DNA of 64,000 nucleotides from Armillaria gallica (GCA_037576215.1 JBANDB010000004.1:3038001-3102000), one strand, 5' to 3'; shown: positions 12,342 to 24,884, numbered from the stretch's first letter. Made by a program: numbers and translations. The notes: generated from the letters alone by a model not told the origin.

Positions 12342-13571
12342 TTAATCTGCGTATATGGACTCCATTACATATTCATGGCGAGTAACCGCCTCCACAACAA
12401 GGACAGCACGGTCCCCCGCCAAACCCTCAAAACAATCCCATAGCACTCTGGCTGTTTCCTCACGACCCGTCCTCAGATAGAAGTGGAGGTGAACACACAC
12501 CTCTGCTCCTGCCTTACCACCCAACCGCCTGACCAGGAGCACATCTATATCCCGTAAACGCATCTCGACATCTGATGAGACCTGGAACTCCAGATGTCCC
12601 GACAACAGGTGGATGTGCACCTTAACAGACTGGAGTTGTCGTGAATCTAAATGGCTGAGAGCACGCCAAAGGTACAGCAGTTCATCGCCATCCTCTGTAA
12701 TGGCCATGGACAGCGTGACATGCTCCAGCGCCTCACAATCATACAGATCCAGGTTGATATCCCAAAATTCGCCAAGGTGATCTGTTCCACATTGATGTCA
12801 GCTCAGGATATTAGCCATCAAATACAGACAGTGACACGTACTCAACGCGAGAGTCAGCACTTGCAGTGACGCGGCATTTGCATCAATGATGTCAATGCTG
12901 GACCACCAGCCGTGATCCCCCGTCATGCCTAACGTCAGTTGTTGGAGGTTGCCCGCACTGACAAACCATTGGCCCCCTCGATCCGCGTTCAGGGCCTGCC
13001 ACGTGTCGAGATGTAAAACCGACAACGCCTGTGGGAGATGGTGAAGGCTCGGTTCCTCTTCCGCTGGTTCGTCGGTGCTCGGTACAAACTTCGTCTCCCC
13101 ACCGTGGATGGCTAAGCGTACGATGTTGGGCACCGCTTGCAGCAGGCAACCTAACACCGCGAACGAGAGTGTACAATCCACCAGATCAAGTCCGCGTAAT
13201 GCAGACATGGGAAACCAGTCGACCGGTTTGTCCAGCCACACACACCTCAAGCACAGTCTGTCCACGTTAGGCAGGAGCGCCATCACCCTCAGCAACGCCT
13301 CTGGGCGCAGGAAATCGGTGCACCAATGCAACTCTCACACCGCCAGTCCATCATTTTGGTGTCCAACCCCACTGAAATGCCTCACAGTGGCTTCTGGCGA
13401 GTGACTGCTGTGGTGGAAGTCATGAATCAGGATCCTTTTCATTGACAGGTAACGGGCCGGTTCATAGAAACGTCGGCACACCCCTGTGAGATCTTCCATC
13501 CATCTGGGGTCATCAATAACAGCCTCAGTGAATATCAGTGACAACACATCATCGGGAACCTGGACAGTCAT
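12342..13571 (-). pseudogene. F-box protein gene with two in-frame TGA codons
   Basis: A single frame of 410 codons starts MTVQVPDDVLSLIFTEAV at 13571. This is an N-terminal F-box-type helix followed by WMEDLTGVCRRFYEPARYL and then leucine-rich sequence typical of basidiomycete F-box/LRR-like proteins. F-box proteins recruit substrates to SCF ubiquitin ligases. The frame is broken only by TGA at 13335-13337 and at 12798-12800. In both places the flanking sequence reads on without shift, and an arginine CGA is a likely ancestor. Without suppression the product would stop after 78 residues. It is a nearly intact, recently silenced gene inside the large insertion. Confidence 0.65.
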
Positions 13572-14048
13572 TAGAACCTAAGCTGACCATCTTCGTGACA
13601 GGCTTACATCGGTAAATGTCGTGAGAGCAGCCATCCACGGGAACGAGAATAAAGTTGGGACGTGACATTGTGGTTAACTCCACATTCAGGACGTGGCGCT
13701 CCCGTTCCTAGGTAGGTGAAATTGATGAGACTGGGGATATTGAGCAGGACCCTCTTGACGTGAGGACACGCAGAACACACCACGAAAACCCTTCCTACTA
13801 AAGCATCTAGATTATCGTTTCACCTTTGACCATGTGGTCACAGACGACGCAGATTTGCTTTCTCGATAGATTAGGCACCCTCGGCAATATAAATAGTAGT
13901 GTTGATTTATCTGTGGAGTGATGCCAAGTCAGGGTCTGGACAACCTTTTTTGCTAAAATTACGTGCGATTGCCCTTCCAACGTACGATCAACGCAACGAA
14001 CACGACCTACTCTCGCTGCCAGTTATCCAGCCTCCAGAGCGCACCAAC
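13572..14048. other. Spacer with a short minus-strand coding relic
   Basis: The minus strand near 13765-13690 reads HVKRVLLNIPSLINF and then TYLGTG. This looks like a remnant of another F-box/LRR-type protein but is too short to assign. The rest shows nothing. Confidence 0.25.
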
Positions 14049-14754
14049 ATGTACGGAGACAGTGAACGTGCGATCCTGGGGGACAGGACCAACGTGTACG
14101 ACGACGACAGTAATGGTGGGGTCCCAACCGACGCGTTTCTGTTTCACTCGGGGTGCTCATCTGTGTCTTTTGGAAGTGAATGCCAGCAACGACGATGATT
14201 TGGCCAAGAAGGTGTTGGCAGTCCAAGAGTACGAGGCACGAATCGTGCGGATACTGCGTGTACGCGCACATGCTGCAGGTACGTCTCTGTTTCTTGTTCC
14301 ATCCGTCATTGACGGGCCGGTTCCAGCATGTCTCGCGGAAGTGGCCTGCGAGACCGAGAAATACTGAGACTGCAAGCTATTTGATTGGGTCTCTACCATA
14401 CAGTGGAAGCCCCTGGTCAACGCAGATGACGGTAGTACATTGCCATTGTCAGCGACAGAGGGGAATGGCAAAAAGTATAGGTTACACGGACGGACGCCCT
14501 CGACGACATCGGAATCGAGATCAAAACCCCTGGTACGTGCACTCCTTCCCCCCCCCTGGTTTGACAGCGATATTGAAGAGCGTACTGCACCCATCCAGGA
14601 TCCTCAACACGGTGCACAGTCCACGCTGTTAGACATATCTGCCACCGCCTCCCAACCACTGTCGCCGGAGGTTATTTCGCTGTTGGAAATGCTGGTGCCT
14701 ACTCTTAGTTGTCTGCAATCGTCACCCCAGATCGCACCCATGGAGATGCAGTGA
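14049..14754 (+). CDS. Hypothetical multi-exon gene
   Basis: ATG at 14049 opens MYGDSERAILGDRTNVYDDD. A following segment reads LAKKVLAVQEYEARIVRIL and ends near a good donor (GTACGT at about 14279). The last open segment (about 14440-14754) is Ser/Pro-rich and ends PQIAPMEMQ with TGA at 14752-14754. Frames change between segments, so introns must be assumed; I could not settle them all. No domain is recognised. It precedes two RING/coiled-coil genes on the same strand and might be a diverged N-terminal region of that type. Confidence 0.3.
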
Positions 14755-15684
14755 TTGGGAATACGCTGACAGTAACGGCTACAATACTATGGCGACACTT
14801 TGACAACGTATACACATTGACATTGAAATGCAATAGTACATGAGCCGAGTAGGGTCAGTAGCAGCATTTAGCCAACGTGTTAGGTACTTGATGCGGACCA
14901 CGTTCGCGCGCAGCCGAGAACAGGAACAGGGAGGGTGAGTTAATGACCCAACGAAAATGATAGCTAATGAGGGAAGGCTGGCGTGCTCAAGTCAGTCGAG
15001 GCCAGTTGCGCCCATAAACTGTAACGTGCATGTGAATGGAAGTGATAGCCCTCCGCAGGCCCATCGCAGAGCGTACCAAGTCCTCCCATTCTCGTGTTTA
15101 CCCCTGATCTGTACTGAAATTGCAAACTCCAAGTCCAGGGTCAGAGAGCCATCCTAGATCGACGCTTTAGCCATACCAGGAGATAGGCTGACTATGTCAT
15201 GCCCATCACCATCCTAGCAACAGATCTGTTCAGCTAGGCGGCATGTCCAGGTGGAAAGAAAGAGCGAGGTTGGGTACCAAACAGCAGCATCCAGATCGCT
15301 CTCTTTCTGGGCCCTAATTTCGGATTGAATAGTCTATTTATAGATACATTGTATGGATGGTTTAGTCTAGTGGTAGATTGTTCCGATTGGTTGTAATATT
15401 TTACTTAGACGTCAGGTTCGATCCTCGTTGAAGTCTTTTTTTTTTTCCCAGTCCGATTCACTCGGTACACTTGGTGTTGACAATGCGAGAGTCGGCGAGA
15501 CTGGTCCCAAACGTTACCTTAGCGACTGGTTATCCAGGCCCATTGCAGTGTTTGTCTTTAGTCTCAAATCAGTATTCCTGTTCTGCTCCGCGGGACCGGA
15601 GCCTCTCCGAAATTTGTCAAATCAAATAAGGTACATAGTATCTCTATCCCCATTTCTTTTGGTCCTCCTCACCCTATCCCCTTC
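14755..15684. other. Intergenic with one tRNA-like repeat
   Basis: No gene can be supported here. The only structured element is the A-box/B-box unit at 15363-15446. Confidence 0.35.
15363..15446 (+). repeat. tRNA-like RNA polymerase III unit (pseudo-tRNA or SINE head)
   Basis: A box TAGTCTAGTGG at 15363-15373, B box GGTTCGATCC at 15415-15424 and a run of 11 T at 15436-15446 give a complete polymerase III layout with 52 bp between boxes. The T-stem pairs poorly and no acceptor-stem partner for the 3' end is present upstream, so it is not a functional tRNA gene as it stands. Confidence 0.4.
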
Positions 15685-16532
15685 ATGTCGTCCTCGCCTC
15701 GCCAACATCCCGCTGCAATCACGGAAGCAGCCACTGTCAATGACGATATTGCGCCTGTTGGTCTTGCATTCCGGGCGCTCGTCCAGGTGAGTGTCGGTCT
15801 CTCTAGTGCTGTTCAGCACCACAACAGACTCTACCAGGAAAATCAGGACCTAGTCCATCACTTGGATGAACTAGAATGCGCATTCAATGACCTCCGGCAC
15901 TGTTTCGAGATCGCAGAGAGGGCACAACAGCGATTGGTACGTCCTTACATTGCAATTACCAACGTTCTTCCATCTTTCGCAGGATTCTGTCCTCCAGGTC
16001 GAGCTGCAATGTTCCCTCTGTCACCATATCATGTGGAAACCTTACCAGTCAGTTCTTCGCATTATTTTTGTGTCTACCATTCTCAAGTGTTCCGCGACTT
16101 CCTCGCAGCATGCAGTGTGGGCATATCGTTTGCTTCGCATGCTGTACCACATGGTTTCAGGAGCAGGACATGACGTTCGAGAGGCAGCACCCTGGTTATG
16201 ATTCAAGAGCGCCTGTACCACTCCCCTCCCTCTATTACCATCTCGCCGCTGTGGGTCATGCAGAGCTTTGGGAAATCGTGGTACTCTTCTTCCTGCTGTT
16301 GCATCCTCCAATGACACGACCGCAGTATACTTGTCCCTGTTGCGCCAGGGAACTCACGATCCCTCCCTTCGAAAATTGTCCTCTTAGGAGCCTCATCCAC
16401 GCGTGGGCTCAACTTCGAGGGCACCCCACGCCTCCAACCGTTCTCAGAGATGACCAAGGTGTACTGCGTAATCAGCCTGAGGTGCAATGGCCCTTCCTAC
16501 TGTGCTACCTGCATATAGTCTCCCATATCTGA
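15685..16532 (+). CDS. RING-finger protein with N-terminal coiled coil (first of four)
   Basis: Begins MSSSPRQHPAAITEAAT. The first exon region encodes a heptad-rich segment (NRLYQENQDLVHHLDELE). Introns at 15937-15982 and 16048-16108 restore a continuous RING: CSLCHHIMWKPYH then MQCGHIVCFACCTTWFQ and finally TCPCCARELTIPP. This gives C-x2-C, C-x-H-x2-C-x2-C and C-x2-C. A 45-bp in-frame GT...AG segment (16281-16325) may be a further intron between the second and third zinc ligand groups. RING proteins act as E3 ubiquitin ligases that bind the E2; here the coiled coil may dimerise or bind the substrate. The 3' end at TGA 16530-16532 is uncertain, because a good donor follows immediately. Confidence 0.6.
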
Positions 16533-17039
16533 CGGGTAAGTGTTATTCCGTTTGAATCCTCGTTATCGGCACTGACTTCTCCCGTAGCGATGCGTCGGTG
16601 GATAGCGACTAATGTCACTGTGGCGTTGGCTCTTGGGTTCGACGGGAAGGCTCTGATACCAGGGATGCGACAGGGTGGTGCAAGAACTAATGAAATTAGT
16701 GACTGTAATTTGTATGTGAATAGCATATAATACATCTCCGCTTCGAGCCTGATTCCCATGAGATGAAGACTTAAAAGACGTTCCATATCTGAGCGCCGTT
16801 GACCCCCAATGAACTTGCTAATGTCCATTTTCTTCCGTCGATCTGTGGGTATCAGCGACGCCTCTGATGCTTCGTCACAAGCAGCTTGTGTCAAAGGTGA
16901 GTCACACTACCTTTCCTGTGTACCCTAATGCTGGACACATGCTCATCGCTGAAGAGAATCCCTCTGACATTGTCGGGGATTTTCGAGGGTCCATGGTGAC
17001 CCTTGAAGCTCTCTGCTGACCTGGCCCTGTCTGTTCAGA
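16533..17039. other. Spacer between two RING genes
   Basis: May hold the 5' untranslated region or a first exon of the next RING gene, but I could not define one. A GTAAGT at 16540 suggests an unrecognised splice. Confidence 0.25.
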
Positions 17040-17928
17040 GACGCTGGCCGCTGGTTGGTCTGCTTTTTGCGACCGAGTCTGTCCTCATCGGGACATCCAG
17101 CACCGATATCAAGAAGACATCTCCTTCCTCCAGGTAGAGCTGCATCGAGCTAGCGAGCGTGTTGCGTCCCTCGAGTGGCAGCTGGAAATGCAGATAGCAT
17201 ATACACGATCAGTAGTTTTCAAGCAGTCTGACCATAATGCTTATCTTACCAGTGGTGCTTCTAGCTCTCTCGTCAACGCAGAAATGCCGCTCAACATGCT
17301 GGACAGGCAGAGGATCAGTTAAAACACATCGAGGAGCAACGGGCCCGTGATGAAGACTTGTTTAATGCCCAATGGGAAGAGAACAGTTCTCTGAGATTTC
17401 GTCTGGCGAGATTGCAATTGCGGGAGGTCCTGACAGATGGAGGTGATGACCACCAGGTGCGATTCTTAATGTCATCTATCAATCTGCATAGCTGATGATT
17501 AGCCCTAGGCTCGACTGGGGGAGGAGTCTCTCCTCTGCGAGTTTTGTTTCGGAACTCTGTGCCACACTCTTGCGTACGGGTCTCTGTCTTTGCTTCCTTA
17601 TCTTGACCAACCGTTTGGCTGTAGGTTACGAGAGTGCGGTCATAGCTTCTGCAGTCCATGTCTTTGGCTATGGTTCCAAAGGGAGGTGGAGTCGCACCCG
17701 GACGTTCTGAGGCAGCCGACTTGTCCAGAATGTCATGTGCCTGTATTCTTTTACCTGGCCATCAATTATTGGCTGCAAAATGCTGCCTGTCAGCTTCCCC
17801 GAGTATACCCTCAGAGCGACTGCACGGGTGGTTTGGCCTATGAGCTAGGGTACCGTGGCCCGACAAGCTGGGCGATGTTTGATCAGCAGCTCAGGAATCT
17901 GGTACCCAACCATGTTGGACTAGTCTAG
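17040..17928 (+). CDS. RING-finger protein with N-terminal coiled coil (second of four)
   Basis: The frame runs through a coiled coil (RYQEDISFLQVELHRASE; further on QLKHIEEQRARDEDLF and SLRFRLARLQLREVL) into a RING. Introns at 17457-17508 and 17574-17624 give LCEFCFGTLCHTLA joined to LRECGHSFCSPCLWLWF, followed by PTCPECHVPVFFYL: C-x2-C, C-x-H-x2-C-x2-C and C-x2-C. The stop is TAG at 17926-17928. The exact 5' end and one upstream intron are not resolved. The architecture is the same as the genes at 15685, 20663 and 34248, so this is a local gene family. Confidence 0.6.
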
Positions 17929-18089
17929 TCTGTGTATGTATACCCACGCAGCCAAAAGTAAAATTGTTTGCTTCACTCTACAGTCGTTTCACTTGTATCC
18001 AATAAGTCTGAGTCTTGTTATATTTTCCGTTGTCTATTTGTACATCAAAAATCGGTAAGAATGGCCCCCCTCGCCAGACACTGCACGCC

Positions 18090-20280
18090 TCATTCGCAAC
18101 CTTCCCACTGTGTCAGGTCCGTGTATATCCCCGGGCGATTGCTAAGTAACGTCGGGCGTTCAGGTGTAGGTCCTTCAAATGGTGGTGGGTGCACCAGGGC
18201 TCTTGGTAAGATGGGTATATGTCCGAAATATTTGAAGAAGCATTCGATGTAGAAGGTAGTGGTGTGGCGTTCCATCTGCAGGAATTGGTCTTCATCATAG
18301 TGACAACGCTCTTCGTGCAATACGGAAGGACAATTAGGCCAGGTACACATGACCCGGCGAAGAGCGCAGACGTACGGTGCACGCAGTATCCATATGGGAT
18401 TTCCGAGACCTTGGTTTGCATCCCCCAATCTGACTATCCAGGCCAAATCACCGTTCAGGGGGGGGAAACACAGTCCTAGCAGACACTTGTGTGCGTTCGC
18501 GTCCGTGGTGGATGTGTCTGATGGTGAGTACAACCTAGCATCCAACGACATTAGTTCCACATGGAATCCCACCTCCGCTAGTTCCCACAAAATCGCCTGA
18601 ATATCATCATCGTCAAGATCAGGAACGTGTTTACCCACCCATGTGGGGTCGCGACAGCTTGGCGTTACAATACTGATCTCATCCTCGCAACCTTTGAGGA
18701 ACATTAAGGCGCGTTCGCGCCTTTTGGCCTCGCGATCGTTCACTACGCCGGGTCCTGGGGCATGGCTGGAAGTCTCCAGCAGCCAGTCAAACTGAAGCAC
18801 CATACGCCAAGTTTGATGAGGGAGTAGAGGGGGGTTAAACGGGGGCGTTAGTAGTGCGAAAACGCCTGATCATAAACGCAACCAGCCCGCCAGGAGGGTC
18901 TGCAGTTTGTCCTCACTTTGCACTGTTACAAAGAGCTCGGGTCGAGGGAATGCATATCCGGCTGCGGGAACCTGAGAGTCTTCTGGACTAGTGTTGACTG
19001 CACAAAGTGCTTCCCGCCATGGGGCAAGCACAGGGGGCAGCTGACGATGCTCCACCATTACGGGGCACTCCTTTTTCAACGGCGCTACGGCGCAACCCTT
19101 CTTCCACCGCCCGCCCCCCTGATGTTTGTCTGGAAAGACGGCACTGTCAGTCAGAACTTCAGCCAGGACGGTGAAAACCACAGCTTACATGGCTTGTATC
19201 TCTCGGATGGGGACGTGGTGACCTTGGGGGCTCCTTCCACCCTGAGAGGTATCCCTGGTGTCCAGAAGAAAGGGTTCGGACTGGAGAAATGACTACGGGT
19301 AAAAGTCTTGATGGCCCGGTATTTCTCTTCGTTCGATGCGGGTCCGACGTACACCTCCCGCAGGTGGAGAGGGCAAGGTCGCAGATTCAAGCGCGTGTCA
19401 GGCTCCCACACTTCGACTACCTCGTCAATTCGTGTAAACGGAACCACAGACACTGAACGTAGCAACCACACAGGGATCCCTGCTTTGTGGAACTCCTGGG
19501 CAACCAGGGTGCTGGTCGTGAACGCACCCACGAGGTCCGACTCGGCCTTCCAAACTATCGATGCGGGTGAGTGTATTCGTGGAGTGAAAGTAGCATGGTA
19601 TTTGATGTATGCTCGTAATTTGAGGGCCACCCTCTGCATTTCAGCTACACACAATCGCAGGCACTCAAATGTCAGCGGTAGTGCTTTTACACGCTGCAAA
19701 AACATTTGGAGAAGGCTGCGGAGTACTTTAACACGCCTATCATCTTTAACGCGACACGTGAGGGACGTCTGTATGACCAGGTCGCAAGCGCGCTGAAACA
19801 GTTCATACTGAATCCGGTCCCACAGGCCAGGTCCTCGAATCAGGCACGAAACATCGCTTTCCTCAAATTCCGCTCGACGAGGCAAACTGTACAAAAACTT
19901 GTATGGGTCCGAAGGGTTTCGGGGGGCCAGTTGAATACAGGCTAAGTGGGCGTGTTCTGGCATGTACATTTGGGGCCAACTGCATGGGTCATCGTCGCCA
20001 TATCGGTAGTCTTCGTACATCTTCACCACTCGCTTCGCACCCAACGGTGGTGCCCAAATAGCAGGGGCATTCGGTGTGGTGATCAAGAGATCTTCGAGTT
20101 GGGTGTGGAGGGCGCCGCACCGTCCATCCCAGCCCTGCAATTCTGATTCCAGTTGTCAGTAGATATCGGTATCTAATTAGCCATGTATCCCAATTACATA
20201 CCATCACCTGGAGAGCTTTTATGCATCAAACGATCTGGATGTGAATGAAGAGAATCAGAGCTGAAATCCACAGGTTCCAT
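18090..20280 (-). pseudogene. Basidiomycete protein family of unknown function, frameshifted
   Basis: Exons 20280-20202, 20142-19189 and 19129-about 18870 join in frame through introns of 59 and 59 bp with good splice sites. The start is MEPVDFSSDSLHSHPD. Diagnostic stretches are GAKRVVKMYEDYRYGDDDPC, HKAGIPVWLLRSVSV and AGYAFPRPELFVTVQSEDK. I remember the pattern GARRV..IY..YDYG..CSWP...AGIPVW as a widespread, often transposon-associated agaricomycete family without known function. After WLRL (about 18870) the frame is lost (AFMIRRFRTTNAP continues in another frame) and is regained at 18803 (MVLQFDWLLE), reading to 18090 with ILWELAEVGFHVELM. It is probably a recent pseudogene. Confidence 0.55.
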
Positions 20281-20662
20281 TGATAAGTAGCGAATAGTTG
20301 GAATCGTTTCGCGGACGTTTGCGAGAATGAGTGACTGTGACCCAACTCCGCCAGAGACGGCAAGTCGGTGAGCCATGACTGTGCGGCCATGCTGCGACAC
20401 CACAAACGGCACGAAAGCGGGACCGGCAGCCCACGCCCCTATTTTATTGTATAGAATAGATTGTTTTCTTGATGTCTGTGGTACTACTGTTATGTATTGC
20501 CACCTGTCCGTCCAAACCCTGAGATAAGTGATATAAGACCATTGATATTGAACTATGTACTTCATTGAAAGGCTAGATAGAGAACGTTTTGCTTAGACCT
20601 CCTCACTCTGGTTTAAACGGCACTCTTACCTAGACCGCCGTCCCTTGGCAGTGCGTGCGTGG

Positions 20663-21636
20663 CTACATTTGCATTGCCCTCCCAGCCTCGCTCTCCCCAT
20701 CCCCTAGAGCAGCCCCTGTTGCCTGGGAAATTGCTTCTTCTTCCGGCGTGGCATTGGCGATCGAGTCCTCTGCGTTCATGTTGTCGGCCAAGTGCCACCA
20801 GCGGCTCCATTGGACAGACCAGTTGTGGTGGTCTACCATGCAGGCATCAGGAAGGCCGCTGGCAGTGCTCTCAACCAAGTAGTTCTGAAGGGGCGCATTG
20901 ACGACAGGTTCATTGCACCACATGCATTTTAGTGTGAGAACTGCAGTCTCCGCAACCTCTAAGTCCTCCTCGAATTCATCGGTAACGGTGTCGAACCACT
21001 TTTTAAGGCAAGGCGCATGAGACGTGTGTCCACATTGGAGTCTGTAAGTAGCCGCATTGGTCAGGTGTTACAATTCACAAGCTGAAAGGGGGGGGATAGC
21101 ACTTACATGCAGGCATCTGTGTTCGGCAAAGTGCAAACCGAGCAATGCAGGCACTCCAGTGCATAATTTCGCTTCTCCCTCATGAGACTTCGGGTCATCG
21201 TGTTTTGCTTACACTGGGAGGCTGGTAGCAAAACTTCCAGCTTCAGTGCTTTGATCTCCTCCTTGAGGTCGTCGATCTCTTGTTGCCCTCAGATGTATGT
21301 CTAGGGCGCTAATTAGCATCTGTCGACCAACGCCACCATCATTTGTACTCACCATGCGTTGAACAGCGCGCCAGGTTAAGACATCATCGTAGAGCATGAG
21401 ATTCTGCTTCCTCGCCTCCTCCAGGTCGTACAGTGCCTTCGCGTGAGCTTGCTCAGCGGCCATCGCTCGCTAGGCTAGTCAGTCCACCCACACCGTGTCG
21501 TCGAGGTCAGACATACCTGTTCTAATCTCCAAACTTCATCGGCTACGTTGCGAATAGTCTCAACAACTTGTGAGTTGCGCCTTGGCCAAGCGTGGGGTGG
21601 CTCCCTAGTATTCATACTCGGGAAGATGGAGGACAT
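20663..21636 (-). CDS. RING-H2-type protein with N-terminal coiled coil (third of four)
   Basis: Exon 1 (21636-21517, starts MSSIFPSMNTREPP) and exon 2 (21469-21353) are in phase. A heptad-rich segment follows (EIDDLKEEIKALKLEVL). The zinc-binding part is split by an intron between CLHCSVCTLPNTDAC and LQCGHTSHAPCLKKWF, and ends KCMWCNEPVV, giving C-x-H-x2-H-x2-C in the core. The C-terminal tail is acidic, and the stop is at 20663. The joint between exon 2 and exon 3 (near 21300) does not keep frame with any obvious AG, so either a small indel or an unseen splice exists. Family architecture is as in the other three RING genes of the insertion. Confidence 0.55.
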
Positions 21637-23160
21637 GGTGCAAAGCTAAGTGAAGATCTAGATGGGAGAAGGCAAGAAAATTTAGAATAGAAGCCCCAGA
21701 AGCTCAACCATTTAAACATGTATGTTCTCTGATGCCCGTGATCAGGGATGAGATCTAAGATTTAGCCGATGGTTACTGGTTCCAGCCATACCTGGCAGCA
21801 ACGAGAAATTTCAAGCAACATGAAAATCTATACATTGGATACGAACTAAAATGTTACATCGGCAGAGCCGGCATTCTGCGTACGAAGAAGAAGGTAGTCA
21901 CATAGACTGAGTGCCTCGGCCCACACCAAGCGACGAACCTCCATAGAACGTGACTGTAGATTGACACGTTCAGATAGCGCCCTTTGTAAGATCTGGATGC
22001 TTTCTTCGTTGAAGGGAGACTCCGGAGGCACACAAGGAACATGAGAAAGGGCGGGTGGCGCGGAGCTGAATGGATTAGTAGCATCCCATTCCTGAGGATT
22101 GTGGAGTAGATGATGTTCCATGTATTGGTGGTCCTGCGCGATCACCCAATCAATTCCATACTCTGCTGGCTCGTCGACTTGTTCGTCCATAGGTTCCGCG
22201 AACAGCTCTGTGAGGCCCCGCGGACCGTCATGTATCATGCTGGAGCGGAACATCTCCCGGGGTGTGCGCGGACGACCTTGTGGCAGTGTCATCCGATGAC
22301 TATTCCACATCCCCGCCCACTCTTGTGCGTCAGTGTTGATAGCTTCCAGCCAGAGGAAGTGGATTAGCCATATATGATTAGCATTTGTGTGATCAAGACC
22401 GTGGTGAACCTCTAACTCAAGGAAAAAGTTCTTCCACTTCAGACCAAAGTCCCGCATGACTTCGTACCACAGCCGTTCAATCCTTGTATTGTGCACACTC
22501 CTAAAGTCAGTCATCAGGTCATTAATCTTAAACACCGTGACCAGAGGCATGTACCGCCTGAAGATGTATGAGCCTCGACTTGGCCCACAGTTGTCGATCA
22601 TCCACTGCGCTACGTCCACGTTTTCGGTTCCATGATCACCCCGCATGCGACTGGGTGTGCCATGCTTGGCGTGCGCCCGAAGGAAGAGCCTCAAGACAGT
22701 GGCCGCCTCGTTGTTGTCATGTACTTGAATGCCGGTCACTAAGTGGGATTTGCCATCTACGAAGGCGTGGATAACTAGTTTATAACGAATCAAACCTAGA
22801 CGGCCCAACTGTGAGTCAATACAGCGAGGACGAACCAGGTCGCTGCCACTGACCGTGTTGACCATCATGATGCCATAGGGAGTTGGCGCCAGCGACGTGA
22901 TAGCGTTTGCGATGCAGTGAGCGATCACCAAAATGGCCTGGAGCACCATGCACCTGTACATACGACCTCCGAATGCATGACTCTGGTACATGGTGTCCAT
23001 GATCTCACAGATGACCTGCTATCTTGCGCCTCCCAAACTCGGGGAAGATCAACAAGACTTCGTGCAACATAATATCCAGTTCCTCGTCAGTTAGCCTGGT
23101 GATAGGGGGACGCCCGGAGCCACGGTACTGACACCGTTGAAGAGACTCTGTGTGCGCAGG

Positions 23161-24884
23161 CTAGAAATGCAACAGTGTCGAAGACACTGATCACACTCAC
23201 ACCCAACACTACACACACAAACCCTCAAGTTCTTGGGGGGATATTATGTGATAGAAGCAGATTGAAGCAAAACAACTAAACTCTCAGAATATACAATACA
23301 CGCGTATAGCAATAGCGCGCGTCACGTATCTAGATCTCTCTAAGTCCAAAGGCTTTTATAACAAGAGGGGCGACCAATGTCGCTGGGCCTCAAGGCAAGG
23401 TGTACTACAATACACGATACGTCGCCACACACCCACAAAACCCTCAATAAGTCGCGCACGTCACACACAGGTAACCACAACAACCTAAACACACTCTAAA
23501 CACGACTCAAAGCTTGCACTCTAAGCAGAAACCCTTCACAAAATGTCCACTCAAGCCACAGGATTTGAACCTACGCACTCAAGCTTCCAAAACCAATCGT
23601 AGACCCACAGGGTTTGAACCTATGCCGATCCAGAGACACAATAACCAACTAAACCCCGTCCAACAAGCCAAAGGGTTTGAACCTCTGCCGCTTGCGGAAA
23701 TGAGAACCCTCAAGCGCGCACTAATCAGACCACAGGGTTTGAACCTGTGCCGCCTGTAGCGCTGCGTGTTAGAAGAAGGCCTCTGTACAAACACTAATCA
23801 GACCAAAGGGTTTGAACCTCTGCCGCCTGTAACACCGCGCGTCACAAGAAACCCTCAAAACTCAAGAGCGCATCCGCAATGACACAATATCTCTTATTCT
23901 CAGGGTAGAGCGCAGTCAACCAGTCACTCAAACCATACATGAGTCCCCGCTAGGCAAGTCCCCTGCTAAGCAAGTCCCCCGCTAAGCTTTCTACGCCTCG
24001 CGCACAACTCAATTCACTCGGTATGATATCAATTCTAGGTTTATTCTCTCGCTCGAAGTTACAAACTAATCCTGCTGCTAGGGCGTCAAGCTGGAGGCTT
24101 GCACGCGACTACAACGGGGGTCCGAAACTTGTACACTACAAGTACACTGCACTATTTATCTATTTTACATCCTACAAATTTGTACCACCAAATATAGTAT
24201 TATTTAAGCTGCGGGGTACTTTTGCCTGCGTCCCACGCATGTTGCAATTATCACGCCATAGCTTGGCGCTGACTCAGGAGTCTGGCCCGGGGCCAGGTCC
24301 TGTCTCTGAGTGTCACGGCATCGGTTACCAAGGCTATGACACGCAGGTTGACATCAGTTGCCATATCCCCGGAGTTATAGCCTACCCCGCAACTCTTATT
24401 TCGCTTCCTAGTATTCTCACAGGGAATTCCATTGTAGTGAGGGCAATGTGCTTCTTGTCTAGGCCTCGCGCATTTTGGCTGAAGCCCGGAACTTCGGATT
24501 TACTTGAGTTCTGACATCTCAAGGTCTAGAACTCTAAGCTCCGGGCCTGCCATGCCTTGCGCGTCATAGATCACTGCTACGCGAAGTCTTAATTACCCCG
24601 CAAGCGTGTCCCGCGCTATTCTTAGCGCGCGTATGCTTTGCCTTGTCAGAGCACTCAGTGTCAAGCACTGGGACTTCATACCTAGTACGGCCTTTCTAGT
24701 ACCATTCTCAGGTTAAGCCATGCACTCCACCCAGCTTTACTCTGGTAATATCATTACTGGCATTATAAACACTGCGCTCTGTTGCTTTCATCATTGCCTT
24801 CGTGTCTGGGCATTATTGCCTGTACTCATTTGTACAATTCACAAATTTACACGCATGAATGCTTTTCAAGCGTGTCACCGTGTT
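23161..24884. mobile_element. About 1.7-kb non-coding insertion inside the integrase gene
   Basis: Separates the N-terminal and catalytic parts of the integrase gene. GTGTC occurs near both edges and could be a target duplication, but boundaries are not certain. A purine run CTTGGGGGGA at about 23233-23242 looks like a polypurine tract, and GC-alternating sequence with TATA-like motifs suggests an LTR. A T-arm-like array lies at 23555-23840. Short tandem CCCCGCTAAGCAAGT words lie near 23945-23990. No open frame is recognised. Confidence 0.4.
23555..23840 (-). repeat. Tandem array of five tRNA T-arm-like sequences
   Basis: Five copies of GGGTTTGAACCT or a close variant lie at about 23560, 23610, 23673, 23735 and 23808, spaced 50-73 bp. 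Read on the minus strand each is a B box (GGTTCAAACCC). The copy at about 23735 forms a perfect T-arm ACAGG-TTCAAAC-CCTGT. Conserved flanks TCTGATTAGT and GGCGGCA accompany the last copies. No A boxes or full cloverleaves are found. Confidence 0.5.

Noticed and set aside
15363..15446. Functional tRNA gene
   Set aside because: A and B boxes and a T run are present, but the T-stem has mismatches and no 5' acceptor strand pairs with the 3' end.
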